A stretch of DNA of 64,000 nucleotides from Paraburkholderia acidicola (GCF_002362315.1 NZ_MTZV01000002.1:124001-188000), one strand, 5' to 3'; shown: positions 1-12,463, counted from the first letter of the stretch. The notes: generated by a model from the letters alone, not told the origin. Program-made: numbers and translations.

Positions 1-1178
1 TCCGCGCTGGTAATCCGCGCTTCGCCGCCATTGTCGAGCCACGTGCGCAGGCGCACCGCATCTGCGAAACGCGAGTACTTGCCCGAGGAATCGAGCAGCA
101 CCATGATCATCGGACGGCCGTGGATGTTCGCCTGCATGACGAGGCACTCACCTGCTTCGTTGATGAAGCCGGTTTTCTGCAGACCGATATCCCACGTCGA
201 ATTACGCACCAGCGCATTCGTGCTGCGATACGCCAGCGTACGTCTGCCGGTGAACACGTCGTAGCTGCGATCGGTCGAGAACTCGCGGATCATCGGATAT
301 TGATAGGCCGCATTGACCATCTTCACGAGATCGCGCGCACTCGACACATTCTGGCTAGTCAGACCCGTCGAATTTTCGAAATGCGTGTCGGCCATGCCAA
401 GCGCTTTCGCCTTCGCATTCATTGCCGCGAGGAAGCCAGGGCGACCGCCCGGGTAGTAGCGCGACAACGCGGCTGCGGCGCGGTTCTCCGACGCCATCAG
501 TGCAATGTGCAGCATGTCTTCGCGCGACAGCACCGAACCGACCGACAGACGCGAGCCGGTGTTCTTCTCGTAGTCGCGGTCTTCATCGGTGACTTCGATC
601 TGCTCGGTCATCGACGCTTTCGAATCGAGTACGACCATTGCAGTCATCAGCTTGGTGATCGACGCGATCGGCACGACGGCGTGGGAATTCTTGTCGAAGA
701 GCGGCTCAGCCGTATTCTGGTCGACGACGTAGGCGACACTGGAGCGCAGCGCGAGCGCATCGGGCGTGTCGTGCAGACCGAATGCCTGACCGACGGTGGG
801 CGGACGCGGCTCGAATGCGACACGCCGGACCACGCCGTGGTGGCGGCCGTTCATCGAATAGGCAACGCGCCGTTTCTTCGCGACGACGCGCGGCGCGTCA
901 TCGTCGGCTTTGGCCGCCGCAGTCTTCATGGCGGTTTTGGACGAACGCGCAGCAACCTTACCGTTAGCAGCCTTGCCGGCCACGGGCGCCACCTTGCGGG
1001 TCGCCTTGCCGGTTTTGGATGCCTTGGAAGATTGAGCCTGAGTCGCGGTCGACGCGGCAAACGCGTCGACAGGCGCAGCGAACGCCGCAGCGATGACCGC
1101 CGAGGCAGCCACCGACAGCGCCATGCTGAAGGCCGCGCCGTGGATCACTTTAAGCGACGAAAACAGGTTGGTTTTCAT
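1..1178 (-). CDS. pbpG: D-alanyl-D-alanine endopeptidase/carboxypeptidase, PbpG-like (partial)
   Basis: Serine peptidase of family S11 (penicillin-binding protein 5/7 type) that cuts peptidoglycan peptides in the periplasm. All three active-site motifs are visible: SITK near residue 173, SEN, and a KTG box within QKTG. The N-terminus is a signal peptide (MKTNLFSSLK then a long Ala-rich hydrophobic run). It is followed by about 90 residues rich in Ala and Lys that are unlikely to be folded and may touch the wall. The gene runs off the left edge after about 392 codons, so the extreme C-terminus is missing. The start ATG at 1178 fits a good promoter just upstream. Function assignment is firm; whether it is an endopeptidase (PbpG) or carboxypeptidase is inferred from length and motif spacing. 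Confidence 0.9.
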   Translation of the reverse strand, partial: MKTNLFSSLKVIHGAAFSMALSVAASAVIAAAFAAPVDAFAASTATQAQSSKASKTGKATRKVAPVAGKAANGKVAARSSKTAMKTAAAKADDDAPRVVAKKRRVAYSMNGRHHGVVRRVAFEPRPPTVGQAFGLHDTPDALALRSSVAYVVDQNTAEPLFDKNSHAVVPIASITKLMTAMVVLDSKASMTEQIEVTDEDRDYEKNTGSRLSVGSVLSREDMLHIALMASENRAAAALSRYYPGGRPGFLAAMNAKAKALGMADTHFENSTGLTSQNVSSARDLVKMVNAAYQYPMIREFSTDRSYDVFTGRRTLAYRSTNALVRNSTWDIGLQKTGFINEAGECLVMQANIHGRPMIMVLLDSSGKYSRFADAVRLRTWLDNGGEARITSA

Positions 1179-1213
1179 TGGTGTTCTGAATGGAGCGGCA
1201 GGAGTTTTCCGCA

Positions 1214-1242
1214 AGTGTAGTAAAACCGCGAAAAATTAGCAA
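1214..1242 (-). promoter_or_regulatory. Sigma-70 promoter of the pbpG-like gene
   Basis: On the minus strand TTGCTA (1242-1237) and TACACT (1219-1214) are separated by exactly 17 bases, about 35 bases upstream of the ATG at 1178. Confidence 0.6.
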
Positions 1243-1742
1243 TATTAAGTACTTATCCGTTCTCGTTAAACCTAGATGTAAGGATTGATTGAGAAAAGCG
1301 AATAAGTTCCTTGTTCAATCGAAAAAAACGATCGCGTGGACCGGTCCAAACTGGGCACCGATTCCGGCTTCCGGCTTAACGGCCGTTCCGGCAAACACTT
1401 GATCAGGGGAAACACGGTCAGACATCGGGTGGGCCGCTCAACTGCCTTGTCCAGCATGCCTTGGCGGCCTGAAACAGCGCCATCGCGTGTTAAATGACTG
1501 CTGTAAAACAGCACGACGCGCGTTCGACTTCGCGTGCAAGTTAACGTTCCATGACAGTCGCCGGTTTACGTCGATCGAGGATTTTATGCCGTTTGTCGAA
1601 TATTCGTCGGCAACGCACCATAAAGTAGCCATCGAAGGCTGTCAGCATTCGCACCGCCCCAGTGCAGACGCGGCTTCCAGCCGCATCATCAATCTCAGAT
1701 GCAAGCCGCATAACGCATTGTTTTATCGGCAAATTCTCGATA
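1243..1742. other. Intergenic stretch without a supported gene
   Basis: About 500 bases between the divergent pbpG-like and phasin genes. It is more AT-rich than the surroundings. Short open frames on both strands overlap one another and have neither ribosome binding sites nor recognisable products. Nothing further is supported. Confidence 0.5.
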
Positions 1743-1836
1743 TTGTGCGACGCACAAAAAGTACTTGACATCCATTGCGGCCGTCCTAAAATGGGAACCA
1801 TTGTTGCGATGCACAAACCCTGCACCAAACGGTGCA
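1743..1836 (+). promoter_or_regulatory. Phasin promoter with palindromes, candidate PhaR operator region
   Basis: TTGACA (1765-1770) and TAAAAT (1787-1792) with 16 bases between them form a strong sigma-70 promoter. Just upstream lies a perfect 7+1+7 palindrome, TTGTGCGACGCACAA (1743-1757). In the early transcribed region are a related imperfect copy, TTGTTGCGATGCACAA (1801-1816), and TGCACC-4-GGTGCA (1821-1836). PhaR repressors of the PHB pathway bind TGC-rich repeats around phasin promoters, so these are plausible PhaR sites. That assignment is inference. Confidence 0.55.
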
Positions 1837-1924
1837 TGACCCAAATGTGTGCCGCAATTATCCAGTTCTTGTCGTTAACCCCACACGGTCTGCGCCCGAC
1901 GGCCGTAATCCAGGAGTATCAAAC

Positions 1925-2497
1925 ATGAGTCTGCTGACCCCCGAGCAATTCGCCGCTGCCCAGAAAGCTAACCTCGAAGCGCTGTTCGGCCTGACGTCGA
2001 AAGCATTCGAAGGCGTTGAAAAGCTGGTCGAACTGAACCTGCAAGTCGTGAAGTCGACGCTCGCAGAAAGCCAGGAAAACGCCCAGCGCGCGCTGTCGGT
2101 GAAGGACGCTCAGGAACTGCTCGCGCTGCAAGCCAGCCTGGCACAGCCGGTCGCTGAGAAGGTTCTGTCGTACGGCCGTCACCTGTATGAGATCGCATCG
2201 GCTACGCAAGCTGAATTCGCCCGTGTTGCTGAAGCGCAATACGAAGAACAGAATCGCAAGGTGCAAGCACTCGTCGACAACGTCGCGAAGAACGCACCGG
2301 CCGGTTCGGAAACCGCTGTCGCCGTGATCAAGTCGGCTATCACCGCCGCTAACACGACGTACGAAACGGTTCACAAGGCAACGAAGCAAGCTGTCGAACT
2401 CGCTGAAAGCAACTTCAACGCGGCAGCAGCCGCTGCCCAGAAGGCCACCACGCAAGCAGCTGCTCAAGCTTCGCGTTCGGCAAAGAAGACTGCCTAA
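1925..2497 (+). CDS. phaP: Phasin, polyhydroxyalkanoate granule surface protein
   Basis: Small amphipathic protein of 190 residues that coats PHB/PHA storage granules and limits their coalescence. The opening [20 protein letters not shown] and the body of Ala/Gln/Glu-rich helices are typical of the Burkholderiales phasin family (TIGR01841 type). The C-terminus is an Ala/Lys tail (ASRSAKKTA), common in this family. There is no signal peptide or membrane segment. The chosen ATG at 1925 has GGAG at 1911-1914; an in-frame upstream start would add unrelated sequence through the operator region. It is a single-gene unit with its own promoter and a strong terminator. Confidence in the family is high. 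Confidence 0.93.
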   Translation: MSLLTPEQFAAAQKANLEALFGLTSKAFEGVEKLVELNLQVVKSTLAESQENAQRALSVKDAQELLALQASLAQPVAEKVLSYGRHLYEIASATQAEFARVAEAQYEEQNRKVQALVDNVAKNAPAGSETAVAVIKSAITAANTTYETVHKATKQAVELAESNFNAAAAAAQKATTQAAAQASRSAKKTA

Positions 2498-2550
2498 GAG
2501 CTTTATGACTGCGCGTTAAACCGCGCAGTGCAAGTCCTCTCGCGGTAGTA

Positions 2551-2590
2551 AAAAACCGGCGCACCCCGCAAAGGGTGCACCGGTTTTTTT
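2551..2590. terminator. Bidirectional terminator between phaP and lpdA
   Basis: A-run, then CCGGCGCACCC / GGGTGCACCGG (11 pairs with one G-T), then a run of eight T. The A-run on one side and T-run on the other let it serve the convergent genes phaP (plus) and lpdA (minus). Confidence 0.85.
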
Positions 2591-2655
2591 TCGCCTGTTT
2601 TTACGCCTGTTTTGCGCCCTTCCCCATCGAGGTTCGGGCGTTTCACACCGTCGCG

Positions 2656-4443
2656 TTACTTCTTCTTTTGCGGCGGCAGATCGGTACAGACACCTTCGTA
2701 CAGTTCAGCCGCCATGCCCACCGATTCGCCGAGCGTCGGATGCGGATGGATGGTCTTGCCGATATCGGTGGCATCTGCACCCATCTCGACCGCGAGGCAG
2801 ACTTCGCTGATCAGGTCGCCGGCATTCAGACCGACAATTCCGCCACCGATCACGCGATGTGTCTCTTCATCGAAGATCAGCTTCGTGAAACCTTCATCGC
2901 GACCATTCGCGATGGCGCGACCCGATGCGGCCCACGGGAATACAGCCTTGCCGTACTTGATGCCTTCGGCCTTGCACTGCTCTTCGGTCTTGCCGGCCCA
3001 TGCCACTTCCGGATCGGTGTAGGCCACCGACGGAATCTGCAGTGCGTCGAAGTAGGCTTTCTCGCCGTGTGCCGCTTCGGCTGCGACGTGTCCTTCGTGC
3101 ACGGCCTTGTGCGCAAGCATCGGCTGTCCGACGATATCGCCGATCGCAAAGATGTGCGGGACGTTCGTGCGTAACTGTTTGTCGACGTCGATGAAACCGC
3201 GGTCGGTTACTGCAACACCGGCCTTGTCGGCACCGATCTTCTTGCCGTTCGGGCTGCGGCCCACTGCAACCAGGACGAGGTCGTAGCGTTGCGGTTCGGC
3301 CGGAGCCTTCTCGCCTTCGAACGACACGTAGATGCCGTCCGCTTTCGCTTCGGCGGCCGTGGTTTTCGTCTTCAGCATCACGTTGGCAAAACGCTTGCTG
3401 TTGTACTTTTCCCAGACCTTCACGAGATCGCGGTCCGCGCCGGCCATCAAACCGTCGAGCATTTCGACGACGTCGATCTGCGAGCCGAGCGTGGCATAGA
3501 CCGTGGCCATTTCCAGACCGATGATGCCGCCGCCGATCACCAGCATGCGCTGGGGAATCTGCCGCAGTTCGAGCGCGCCGGTCGAATCGACGACGCGCGG
3601 ATCTTCCGGAATGAACGGTAGTTTTACTGCCTGCGACCCGGCCGCGATGATCGCCTGCTTGAACTTGACGACCTTCTTGCCGCCTTCGGCGACGACTTCG
3701 ATATGGTGCGGATCGACGAACGTACCGACGCCCGTCACCACTTCGACCTTGCGCGCCTTCGCCATGCCGGCGAGACCGCCGGTCAGCTTCTTGACGACGC
3801 CCGACTTGAAGTCACGCAGCTTGTCGAGATCGATCTGCGGCTTGCCGAACGTGATGCCGTGCGAGCCGAGTGCCGCCGCTTCGTCAATGACGAGCGCGGT
3901 GTGCAGCAACGCCTTCGACGGGATACAGCCGACGTTCAAACACACGCCGCCGAGCGTCGAATAACGTTCGACGAGTACGGTCTTCATGCCGAGATCGGCG
4001 GAGCGGAATGCTGCCGAATAACCGCCAGGGCCAGCGCCGAGTACGAGCATGTCGCATTCGACGTCGGCAGTGCCTGAAAAGCTACCGGCTTGCGGCGCGG
4101 GCGCTGGTGCGGCTGCTTTCGGTGCCGCGGTTTGCGCGGCACTCGTCGCAGCCGGTTTCGCTGCGGCCGCTTCCGGTGCCTTCGCCGGCGCAGCCCCAGA
4201 TACAGCCGACGTTTCCACCATCGCGATCACCGTACCTTGCGACACCTTGTCGCCCGGCTTGATGCGCACTTCCTTCACGGTGCCGGCGGTATCGCTCGGC
4301 ACTTCCATCGACGCCTTGTCCGATTCGAGCGTCAGCAGCGACTGCTCTTTCTCGATGACGTCGCCGGGCTTGACGTTGACCTCGATGACATCGACATCCT
4401 TGAAGTCACCGATGTCCGGTACTTTCACTTCGACGAGACTCAT
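2656..4443 (-). CDS. lpdA: Dihydrolipoyl dehydrogenase (E3 of PDH) with N-terminal lipoyl domain
   Basis: FAD enzyme that reoxidises dihydrolipoyl groups of the pyruvate dehydrogenase complex with NAD+. The 595 residues hold a lipoyl domain (about 1-75, lipoylated Lys in LESDKASMEVPS) and an Ala/Pro linker (about 78-118). The E3 core follows: FAD motif GAGPGG, redox disulfide in GGVCLNVGCIPSK, NAD motif GGGIIG and the C-terminal HPHPTLGE with the catalytic His. Most E3 enzymes lack the lipoyl domain; the fusion is known in several betaproteobacterial and neisserial PDH clusters. It is last in the aceE-aceF-lpdA operon, 104 bases after aceF. The start ATG at 4443 has AGGAGAAGGG upstream. Confidence 0.96.
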   Translation of the reverse strand: MSLVEVKVPDIGDFKDVDVIEVNVKPGDVIEKEQSLLTLESDKASMEVPSDTAGTVKEVRIKPGDKVSQGTVIAMVETSAVSGAAPAKAPEAAAAKPAATSAAQTAAPKAAAPAPAPQAGSFSGTADVECDMLVLGAGPGGYSAAFRSADLGMKTVLVERYSTLGGVCLNVGCIPSKALLHTALVIDEAAALGSHGITFGKPQIDLDKLRDFKSGVVKKLTGGLAGMAKARKVEVVTGVGTFVDPHHIEVVAEGGKKVVKFKQAIIAAGSQAVKLPFIPEDPRVVDSTGALELRQIPQRMLVIGGGIIGLEMATVYATLGSQIDVVEMLDGLMAGADRDLVKVWEKYNSKRFANVMLKTKTTAAEAKADGIYVSFEGEKAPAEPQRYDLVLVAVGRSPNGKKIGADKAGVAVTDRGFIDVDKQLRTNVPHIFAIGDIVGQPMLAHKAVHEGHVAAEAAHGEKAYFDALQIPSVAYTDPEVAWAGKTEEQCKAEGIKYGKAVFPWAASGRAIANGRDEGFTKLIFDEETHRVIGGGIVGLNAGDLISEVCLAVEMGADATDIGKTIHPHPTLGESVGMAAELYEGVCTDLPPQKKK

Positions 4444-4547
4444 AGTGTCCCCTTCTCCTGTTGATCGCGATCGATCGGACCGGCGCGCGAAGCGCGACCG
4501 GAGCCACCATTAGCGGCGCTCCGGTCGTACCGGTCATCCATCGACAA

Positions 4548-6200
4548 TCAAAGAATCACACGCCGGAAATCGGCAAGAATAGACGCCAGATACGCATTGA
4601 ACCGCGCAGCTTCCGCACCGTCGATCACGCGATGATCGTACGACAGCGACAACGGCAGCGTGAGGCGCGGCACGAACTGCTTGCCGTCCCACACTGGCTT
4701 CATCGCACCGCGCGACAAACCGAGAATCGCGACTTCAGGCGCGTTGATGATCGGCGTGAAATTCGTTCCGCCAATCCCACCCAGCGATGAAATCGAGAAG
4801 CAGCCGCCCTGCATCTGATCCGGCTTCAGTTTGCCTTCGCGCGCGGCCTTCGACAGATCGGCCATTTCCTTCGCGACGTCGACGAGCCCCTTCTTGTCCG
4901 CATCGCGGATCACCGGGACCATCAGGCCGTTCGGCGTGTCGGCGGCAAAGCCGATGTTGTAGTACTGCTTGAAGACGAGGTTGTCGCCGTCGAGACTCGC
5001 ATTGAACGTCGGGAATTTCTTCAGCGCCGATACGCACGCCTTGATCACGAACGCGAGCATCGTGAACTTCACGCCGGCCTTTTCGTGTTCCTTGTTCAGT
5101 TGCACGCGCAACGCTTCGAGCTCGGTGATATCCGCTTCGTCGTTGTTCGTGACGTGCGGAATCATCACCCAGTTGCGATGCAGGTTCGCACCCGAGATCT
5201 TCTTGATACGCGACAGCGGTTTCGGATCGATCGGACCGAACTTCGTGAAGTCGACCTTCGGCCACGGCAGCAGATTCAGCTCGCCGCCGCCCGCGGCAGC
5301 CGGTGCGCTCGCAGCCGGTGCCGCGCGCTGACCGGTCATCACGCCCTTCACGAAGGCAGTGACGTCGTCCTGCGTGATGCGGCCTTTCGGGCCAGTGCCC
5401 TGCACGCGCGATACATCGACGCCGAGTTCGCGTGCGAACTTGCGTACCGACGGCGATGCGTGGCTTGCGTGCGCGCCGCCTTCGCTGGCCGGAATAGACG
5501 GTGCCTGAGCGAGCGCCGACGGTGCGGCCGGTGCTGCTGCGGCCGGCTTCTGTGCGGCTGCGGCAGGTGCCGGAGCTGCTGCCGACGCTGCCGGTGCAGC
5601 AGCAGGTGCAGCCGCCGCGCCCTCGCCTTCGAGCAACACAATCACGGAGCCTTCCGACACCGAGTCGCCTACCTTGACCTTGATTTCCTTAACGATGCCG
5701 GCGGCCGGACTCGGCACGTCCATCGTTGCCTTGTCGGATTCGAGCGTAACGAGCGACTGTTCCTTCTCGACACGGTCGCCGACTTTCACGGCCACTTCGA
5801 TTACCGGCACGTCCTTGTAATCGCCGATATCGGGTACCTTCACTTCCTGAACGCCGCCACCGCTCGCGGCCGGTGCCGCCGGCGCTGCGGCAGGAGCAGC
5901 AGCGGGTGCCGATGCAGCAGCAGCCGCACCATTCACCTGCGCAGGCTTCGCTGCCGCTTCCGCACCATCGAGCACGACAATCAGCGTGCCTTCGGACACG
6001 GTATCGCCGAGCTTGACCTTCACTTCCTTCACCGTACCCGATGCCGGGCTCGGTACATCCATCGTCGCCTTGTCGGATTCCAGCGTGACGAGCGACTGCT
6101 CTTTCTCGACGGCATCACCCGCCTTCACCAGCACCTCGATCACAGGAATGTCCTTGTAATCGCCGATGTCCGGCACCTTCACTTCGATCGCTTGACTCAT
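4548..6200 (-). CDS. aceF: Dihydrolipoyllysine acetyltransferase (E2 of PDH), two lipoyl domains
   Basis: Core acyltransferase of the pyruvate dehydrogenase complex, moving acetyl from lipoyl to CoA. In 550 residues: two lipoyl domains (about 1-75 and 118-192, each with the lipoylation motif around [12 protein letters not shown]), long Ala/Pro linkers, and a peripheral subunit-binding domain ([13 protein letters not shown] near 260). The catalytic domain ends in [14 protein letters not shown] with the catalytic His and Asp. I chose the ATG at 6200 ([14 protein letters not shown]) because GGAGACACC precedes it. An upstream in-frame ATG at 6248 would add 16 unrelated residues across that site. 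It lies 74 bases after aceE in the same operon. Confidence 0.96.
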   Translation of the reverse strand: MSQAIEVKVPDIGDYKDIPVIEVLVKAGDAVEKEQSLVTLESDKATMDVPSPASGTVKEVKVKLGDTVSEGTLIVVLDGAEAAAKPAQVNGAAAAASAPAAAPAAAPAAPAASGGGVQEVKVPDIGDYKDVPVIEVAVKVGDRVEKEQSLVTLESDKATMDVPSPAAGIVKEIKVKVGDSVSEGSVIVLLEGEGAAAAPAAAPAASAAAPAPAAAAQKPAAAAPAAPSALAQAPSIPASEGGAHASHASPSVRKFARELGVDVSRVQGTGPKGRITQDDVTAFVKGVMTGQRAAPAASAPAAAGGGELNLLPWPKVDFTKFGPIDPKPLSRIKKISGANLHRNWVMIPHVTNNDEADITELEALRVQLNKEHEKAGVKFTMLAFVIKACVSALKKFPTFNASLDGDNLVFKQYYNIGFAADTPNGLMVPVIRDADKKGLVDVAKEMADLSKAAREGKLKPDQMQGGCFSISSLGGIGGTNFTPIINAPEVAILGLSRGAMKPVWDGKQFVPRLTLPLSLSYDHRVIDGAEAARFNAYLASILADFRRVIL

Positions 6201-6274
6201 TGTGGGTGTCTCCTGGGCCGCGCGCGCCTCTCCCATGCGGGGAGGCACGCGCGATGCACGCGGGGGGTGATGCC

Positions 6275-8968
<2,694 letters not shown>

Positions 8969-9048
8969 GCTTGTCTCCTGAATTAAAGGAATGCTCTTCG
9001 GACAGACGACGCGGACACGCCTCACCCGCGGCAGCTAGCTTTGCGCCG

Positions 9049-9078
9049 ATTGTAATGAGTCGCCCGATGTCCGCGCAA
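9049..9078 (-). promoter_or_regulatory. Likely aceE operon promoter
   Basis: Minus strand TTGCGC (9078-9073), 18 bases, TACAAT (9054-9049). This predicts a leader of about 75 bases before the aceE ATG. An inverted repeat CGCATT-5-AATGCG lies upstream at 9100-9116 and could be an operator. No specific regulator can be named. Confidence 0.45.
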
Positions 9079-9234
9079 CAAAATTTTCAAATTACGAGAC
9101 GCATTCTCACAATGCGGAAAATTGTTGCGGCGCACCTTGAATTGACTGCTCCCTGATCGATACGTCGGGTAGTTTGCTCCGATCAAGAGCAGTTTCAGCG
9201 TTTTTTTGCAGCATTTGCGCCCGACCCGCTGAGC

Positions 9235-9247
9235 TACAATGCCGCAA
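9235..9247 (+). promoter_or_regulatory. -10 box abutting the histidine kinase start codon
   Basis: TACAAT at 9235-9240 leaves only six bases before the ATG at 9247, and there is no Shine-Dalgarno sequence. Transcription would start at or next to the A of the start codon, giving a leaderless mRNA. A -35 box at standard spacing is weak. Confidence 0.35.
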
Positions 9248-11760
9248 TGTTGACCGAACGGCTTTTCGCACGCTCGGCGCGACCGTCCGGTTCGCCGGCG
9301 GACTCGTCGCCGTCCCGCTGGCACCACGGACCGTGGTGGTCGAACTCCTATTTGCTGACGCCGCTCCTGTCGATCCTGGTGTTTCTGATCGTCATGAGTC
9401 TGATTCTGTGGAGCCTGAACCGGCGCGAACAGCAGCAGCAGGAGGACACGCTCTATCGCAACGTGGCGTGGGCCCAGCAACAGATCCGCCTGTCGATGAC
9501 CGGCGCACAGGAACAGATCCAGGCGCTGTCGCGCGACCTGGTCGCTGGCCACGCCGATCCGCATTCGTTCCAGGTATCCACCACCGACATCATGCAGGGG
9601 CATCCCGAGATCCTCTACATGAACTGGTACACGAGCCAGCAGCAGCCGCGCTGGCCCAACACCGCGCTGCCGCTGTTCGGCCAGCGCCTTGCCCGACCCA
9701 ACGACACGCAGATGGACGAGGCCGTCAAAGCCGCGTTCGCCGATGCGCGCAACTCGCGCCGCCAGGTCTATTCGCCGCTTATGTACGACGACGTCGGCAA
9801 CGGTTATCTGACGCTGCAGACACCGGTCTATCGCGACCGCGAATTCCTCGGCACGATCGCTGCGGTGTTTTCGATCGAAGGCATCCTGAAGCACGACATC
9901 CCGCCCGAGCTGTCCGCGAAGTACAAGATCTCGATCATCGACGTCAACAACCGCGAGCTCGCCACGACTTCATCGCGCCCGCGCCTGCCGCGCGACGTCT
10001 ACTACGACCTGCCGCTCGACCCACCTGGCCAGGGCGTGTCGGTGCGCGTGTATTCGTTCCCGCAGATGACCAACTTCACGAACAACACACTCGTGTGGCT
10101 GGTCGCGGGGCTGTCGTGTTTCGTGCTGTGGAGCCTGTGGAGTTTGTGGAAACACACGCGGCAGCGCTTCGAGGCGCAGCAGGCACTGTATGCGGAAGCG
10201 TTCTTTCGCCGGGCGATGGAAAATTCGGTGTTGATCGGTATGCGCGTGCTCGACATGCACGGCCGCATCACGCACGTGAACCCCGCGTTCTGCCGGATGA
10301 CCGGCTGGGACGAAACCGATCTGGTCGGCAAGAACGCACCGTTCCCGTACTGGCCGCGTGACGCGTACCCGGAAATGCAACGCCAGCTCGATATGACGCT
10401 GCGCGGCAAGGCGCCTTCGTCGGGGTTCGAGTTGCGGGTGCGGCGCAAGGACGGCTCGCTCTTCCATGCGCGTCTGTATGTGTCGCCGCTGATCGACAGT
10501 TCGGGCCGGCAGACCGGCTGGATGTCGTCGATGACCGACATTACCGAGCCGAAACGCGCCCGCGAAGAACTGGCCGCCGCGCACGAACGCTTCACCACCG
10601 TGCTCGAAAGTCTCGATGCCGCTGTGTCCGTGCTGGCCGCCGACGAAGCCGAATTGCTGTTCGCCAACCGCTATTACCGCCACCTGTTCGGCATCCGTCC
10701 GGACGGCCATCTGGAACTAGCGGGCGGTGGTTTCGACAGCGGCGAAGCGTCGTCGGATTCGATCGACATGGTCGATGCCTACGCCGGCCTGCCCGCTGCG
10801 GCGCTGACCGAAAGCACCGCGGATGCGCAGGAAATCTACGTACAGAGCGCCCAGAAATGGTTCGAAGTGCGGCGCCAGTACATCCAGTGGGTGGACGGCC
10901 ATCTCGCGCAGATGCAGATCGCTACCGACATCACGACCCGCAAGCAGGCGCAGGAACTCGCGCGCCAGCAGGACGAAAAACTGCAGTTCACGAGCCGCCT
11001 GATGACGATGGGCGAAATGGCGTCGTCGCTTGCGCACGAGTTGAACCAGCCGCTCGCCGCCATCAATAACTATTGCTCAGGAACCGTCGCACTGGTTAAA
11101 TCTGGTCGGACAACTCCCGACAACCTGCTGCCCGTGCTCGAAAAGACCGCCCAGCAGGCCGTCCGGGCCGGCATGATCATCAAGCGGATCCGCGAATTCG
11201 TGAAACGCAGCGAACCGAAACGCCAGGCCACCCGTGTCGCGGACATCGTCGCGGACGCAGTCGGCCTTGCTGAAATCGAGGCCCGCAAGCGCCGCATCCG
11301 CATTGTCAGCGACCTGCGTTCGCGGTTGCCGGTCATCTATGTCGACCCGGTATTGATCGAGCAGGTGCTGGTCAACCTGCTGAAAAACGCCGCCGAAGCC
11401 ATGCACGATGCACGGCCCAATGCCGTGGATCCGGTCATCCGCATCGTCGTGCGGCTCGATAGCGGTTTTGTCTGCATCAGCGTCGTCGATCAGGGTCCGG
11501 GCGTCGACGAAGCGATGGCCGAGCGTCTGTTCGAACCGTTCTACAGTACGAAGTCGGACGGCATGGGCATGGGGCTCAATATTTGCCGTTCGATCATTGA
11601 ATCGCATCGCGGCCGTCTGTGGGTGGTGAACAACGTCGAGTCTGACGGCCACATCACGGGCGCGACCTTTCACTGCAGTCTGCCCATTGGGGAGCCTGAC
11701 GGCCCGAGCAGCGGCGGGTACGAGGCGCCGACACCACAAACCGTTACGGGAGAGCCATGA
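9247..11760 (+). CDS. PAS-domain sensor histidine kinase (FixL-like)
   Basis: Membrane sensor kinase of 837 residues. Two membrane helices (about 36-56 and 284-303) flank an extracytoplasmic region of about 225 residues. Two PAS regions follow (about 320-430, ending in MTDITEPKRA, and about 445-560), then the dimerisation domain with the phospho-acceptor His597 in LAHELNQPL, and an ATPase domain (NLLKNAAEAM; DQGPGV; MGMGLNICRS). The His box is of the FixL/DctB type (HELNQPL). The stop codon overlaps the ATG of the response regulator (ATGA), so they form a pair. Its place divergent from the PDH operon suggests a link to pyruvate or redox metabolism, but the signal is unknown. I see no clear haem ligand motif in the PAS domains. 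A -10 box ends six bases before the ATG. Confidence 0.9.
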   Translation: MLTERLFARSARPSGSPADSSPSRWHHGPWWSNSYLLTPLLSILVFLIVMSLILWSLNRREQQQQEDTLYRNVAWAQQQIRLSMTGAQEQIQALSRDLVAGHADPHSFQVSTTDIMQGHPEILYMNWYTSQQQPRWPNTALPLFGQRLARPNDTQMDEAVKAAFADARNSRRQVYSPLMYDDVGNGYLTLQTPVYRDREFLGTIAAVFSIEGILKHDIPPELSAKYKISIIDVNNRELATTSSRPRLPRDVYYDLPLDPPGQGVSVRVYSFPQMTNFTNNTLVWLVAGLSCFVLWSLWSLWKHTRQRFEAQQALYAEAFFRRAMENSVLIGMRVLDMHGRITHVNPAFCRMTGWDETDLVGKNAPFPYWPRDAYPEMQRQLDMTLRGKAPSSGFELRVRRKDGSLFHARLYVSPLIDSSGRQTGWMSSMTDITEPKRAREELAAAHERFTTVLESLDAAVSVLAADEAELLFANRYYRHLFGIRPDGHLELAGGGFDSGEASSDSIDMVDAYAGLPAAALTESTADAQEIYVQSAQKWFEVRRQYIQWVDGHLAQMQIATDITTRKQAQELARQQDEKLQFTSRLMTMGEMASSLAHELNQPLAAINNYCSGTVALVKSGRTTPDNLLPVLEKTAQQAVRAGMIIKRIREFVKRSEPKRQATRVADIVADAVGLAEIEARKRRIRIVSDLRSRLPVIYVDPVLIEQVLVNLLKNAAEAMHDARPNAVDPVIRIVVRLDSGFVCISVVDQGPGVDEAMAERLFEPFYSTKSDGMGMGLNICRSIIESHRGRLWVVNNVESDGHITGATFHCSLPIGEPDGPSSGGYEAPTPQTVTGEP

Positions 11761-12401
11761 ATACCCCAGTCACCACACAGGAAACCGTCTTTGTTGTCGA
11801 CGACGACGAGGCCGTGCGAGATTCGCTGCGCTGGCTGCTGGAGGCGAACGGTTACCGCGTGCAATGCTTCTCCAGCGCGGAACAGTTCCTCGATGCATGG
11901 CACCCCGCGCAGCATCCAGGACAGATCGCGTGTCTGATCCTCGATGTGCGGATGTCGGGCATGAGCGGCCTCGAATTGCAGGAACGGCTGATCGCCGACA
12001 ACGCATCGCTGCCGATCATCTTCGTGACCGGCCACGGCGATGTGCCGATGGCCGTCTCGACGATGAAAAAAGGCGCGATGGACTTCATCGAAAAACCGTT
12101 CGACGAAGCCGAACTGCGCAAGCTCGTCGAGCGCATGCTCGACAAGGCGCGTAGCGAAAGCAGCAGCGTCCAGCAGCAGCGCGCAGCCGCCGAGCGACTC
12201 GGCAAGCTGACGGCGCGCGAGCACCAGGTGCTTGAACGGATCATCGCGGGACGGCTGAACAAGCAGATTGCCGACGACCTCGGCATCAGCATCAAGACCG
12301 TCGAAGCGCATCGCGCGAACATCATGGAAAAGCTCAACGTCAACACGGTCGCCGATCTGCTGCGACTCGCGCTGTCGAACAAGCCGCAAGCGGCGCAATA
12401 A
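11757..12401 (+). CDS. FixJ/NarL-family response regulator
   Basis: Two-domain transcription regulator of 214 residues. The receiver domain (about 7-125) has acidic residues in VDDDEAV, the phosphorylated Asp63 in LILDVRMSG, the Thr in FVTGHG and the Lys in FIEKPF. A LuxR-type helix-turn-helix (about 145-205) shows LTAREHQVLERIIAG and NKQIADDLGISIKTVEAHRA. It overlaps the preceding kinase gene by four bases (ATGA), so the two are translationally coupled. Target genes are not evident from sequence; the adjacent PDH operon is a candidate. Confidence 0.92.
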   Translation: MNTPVTTQETVFVVDDDEAVRDSLRWLLEANGYRVQCFSSAEQFLDAWHPAQHPGQIACLILDVRMSGMSGLELQERLIADNASLPIIFVTGHGDVPMAVSTMKKGAMDFIEKPFDEAELRKLVERMLDKARSESSSVQQQRAAAERLGKLTAREHQVLERIIAGRLNKQIADDLGISIKTVEAHRANIMEKLNVNTVADLLRLALSNKPQAAQ

Positions 12402-12431
12402 CGCTACGGCGTTGCACGGTTGACCGGCACG

Positions 12432-12463
12432 GGCCGGACCTCATCGGTCCGGCCTTGTTTTTT
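12432..12463 (+). terminator. Rho-independent terminator of the two-component operon
   Basis: Perfect 9-bp stem GGCCGGACC / GGTCCGGCC with a 5-base loop, then TTGTTTTTT. Confidence 0.9.

Noticed and set aside
120..1220. 366-codon plus-strand frame opposite the pbpG-like gene
   Set aside because: The minus strand encodes all three penicillin-binding motifs in order; the plus frame is its shadow.
9174..10361. Long plus-strand frame in another phase of the histidine kinase gene
   Set aside because: Overlaps the kinase frame, which has complete PAS, His-box and ATPase motifs.
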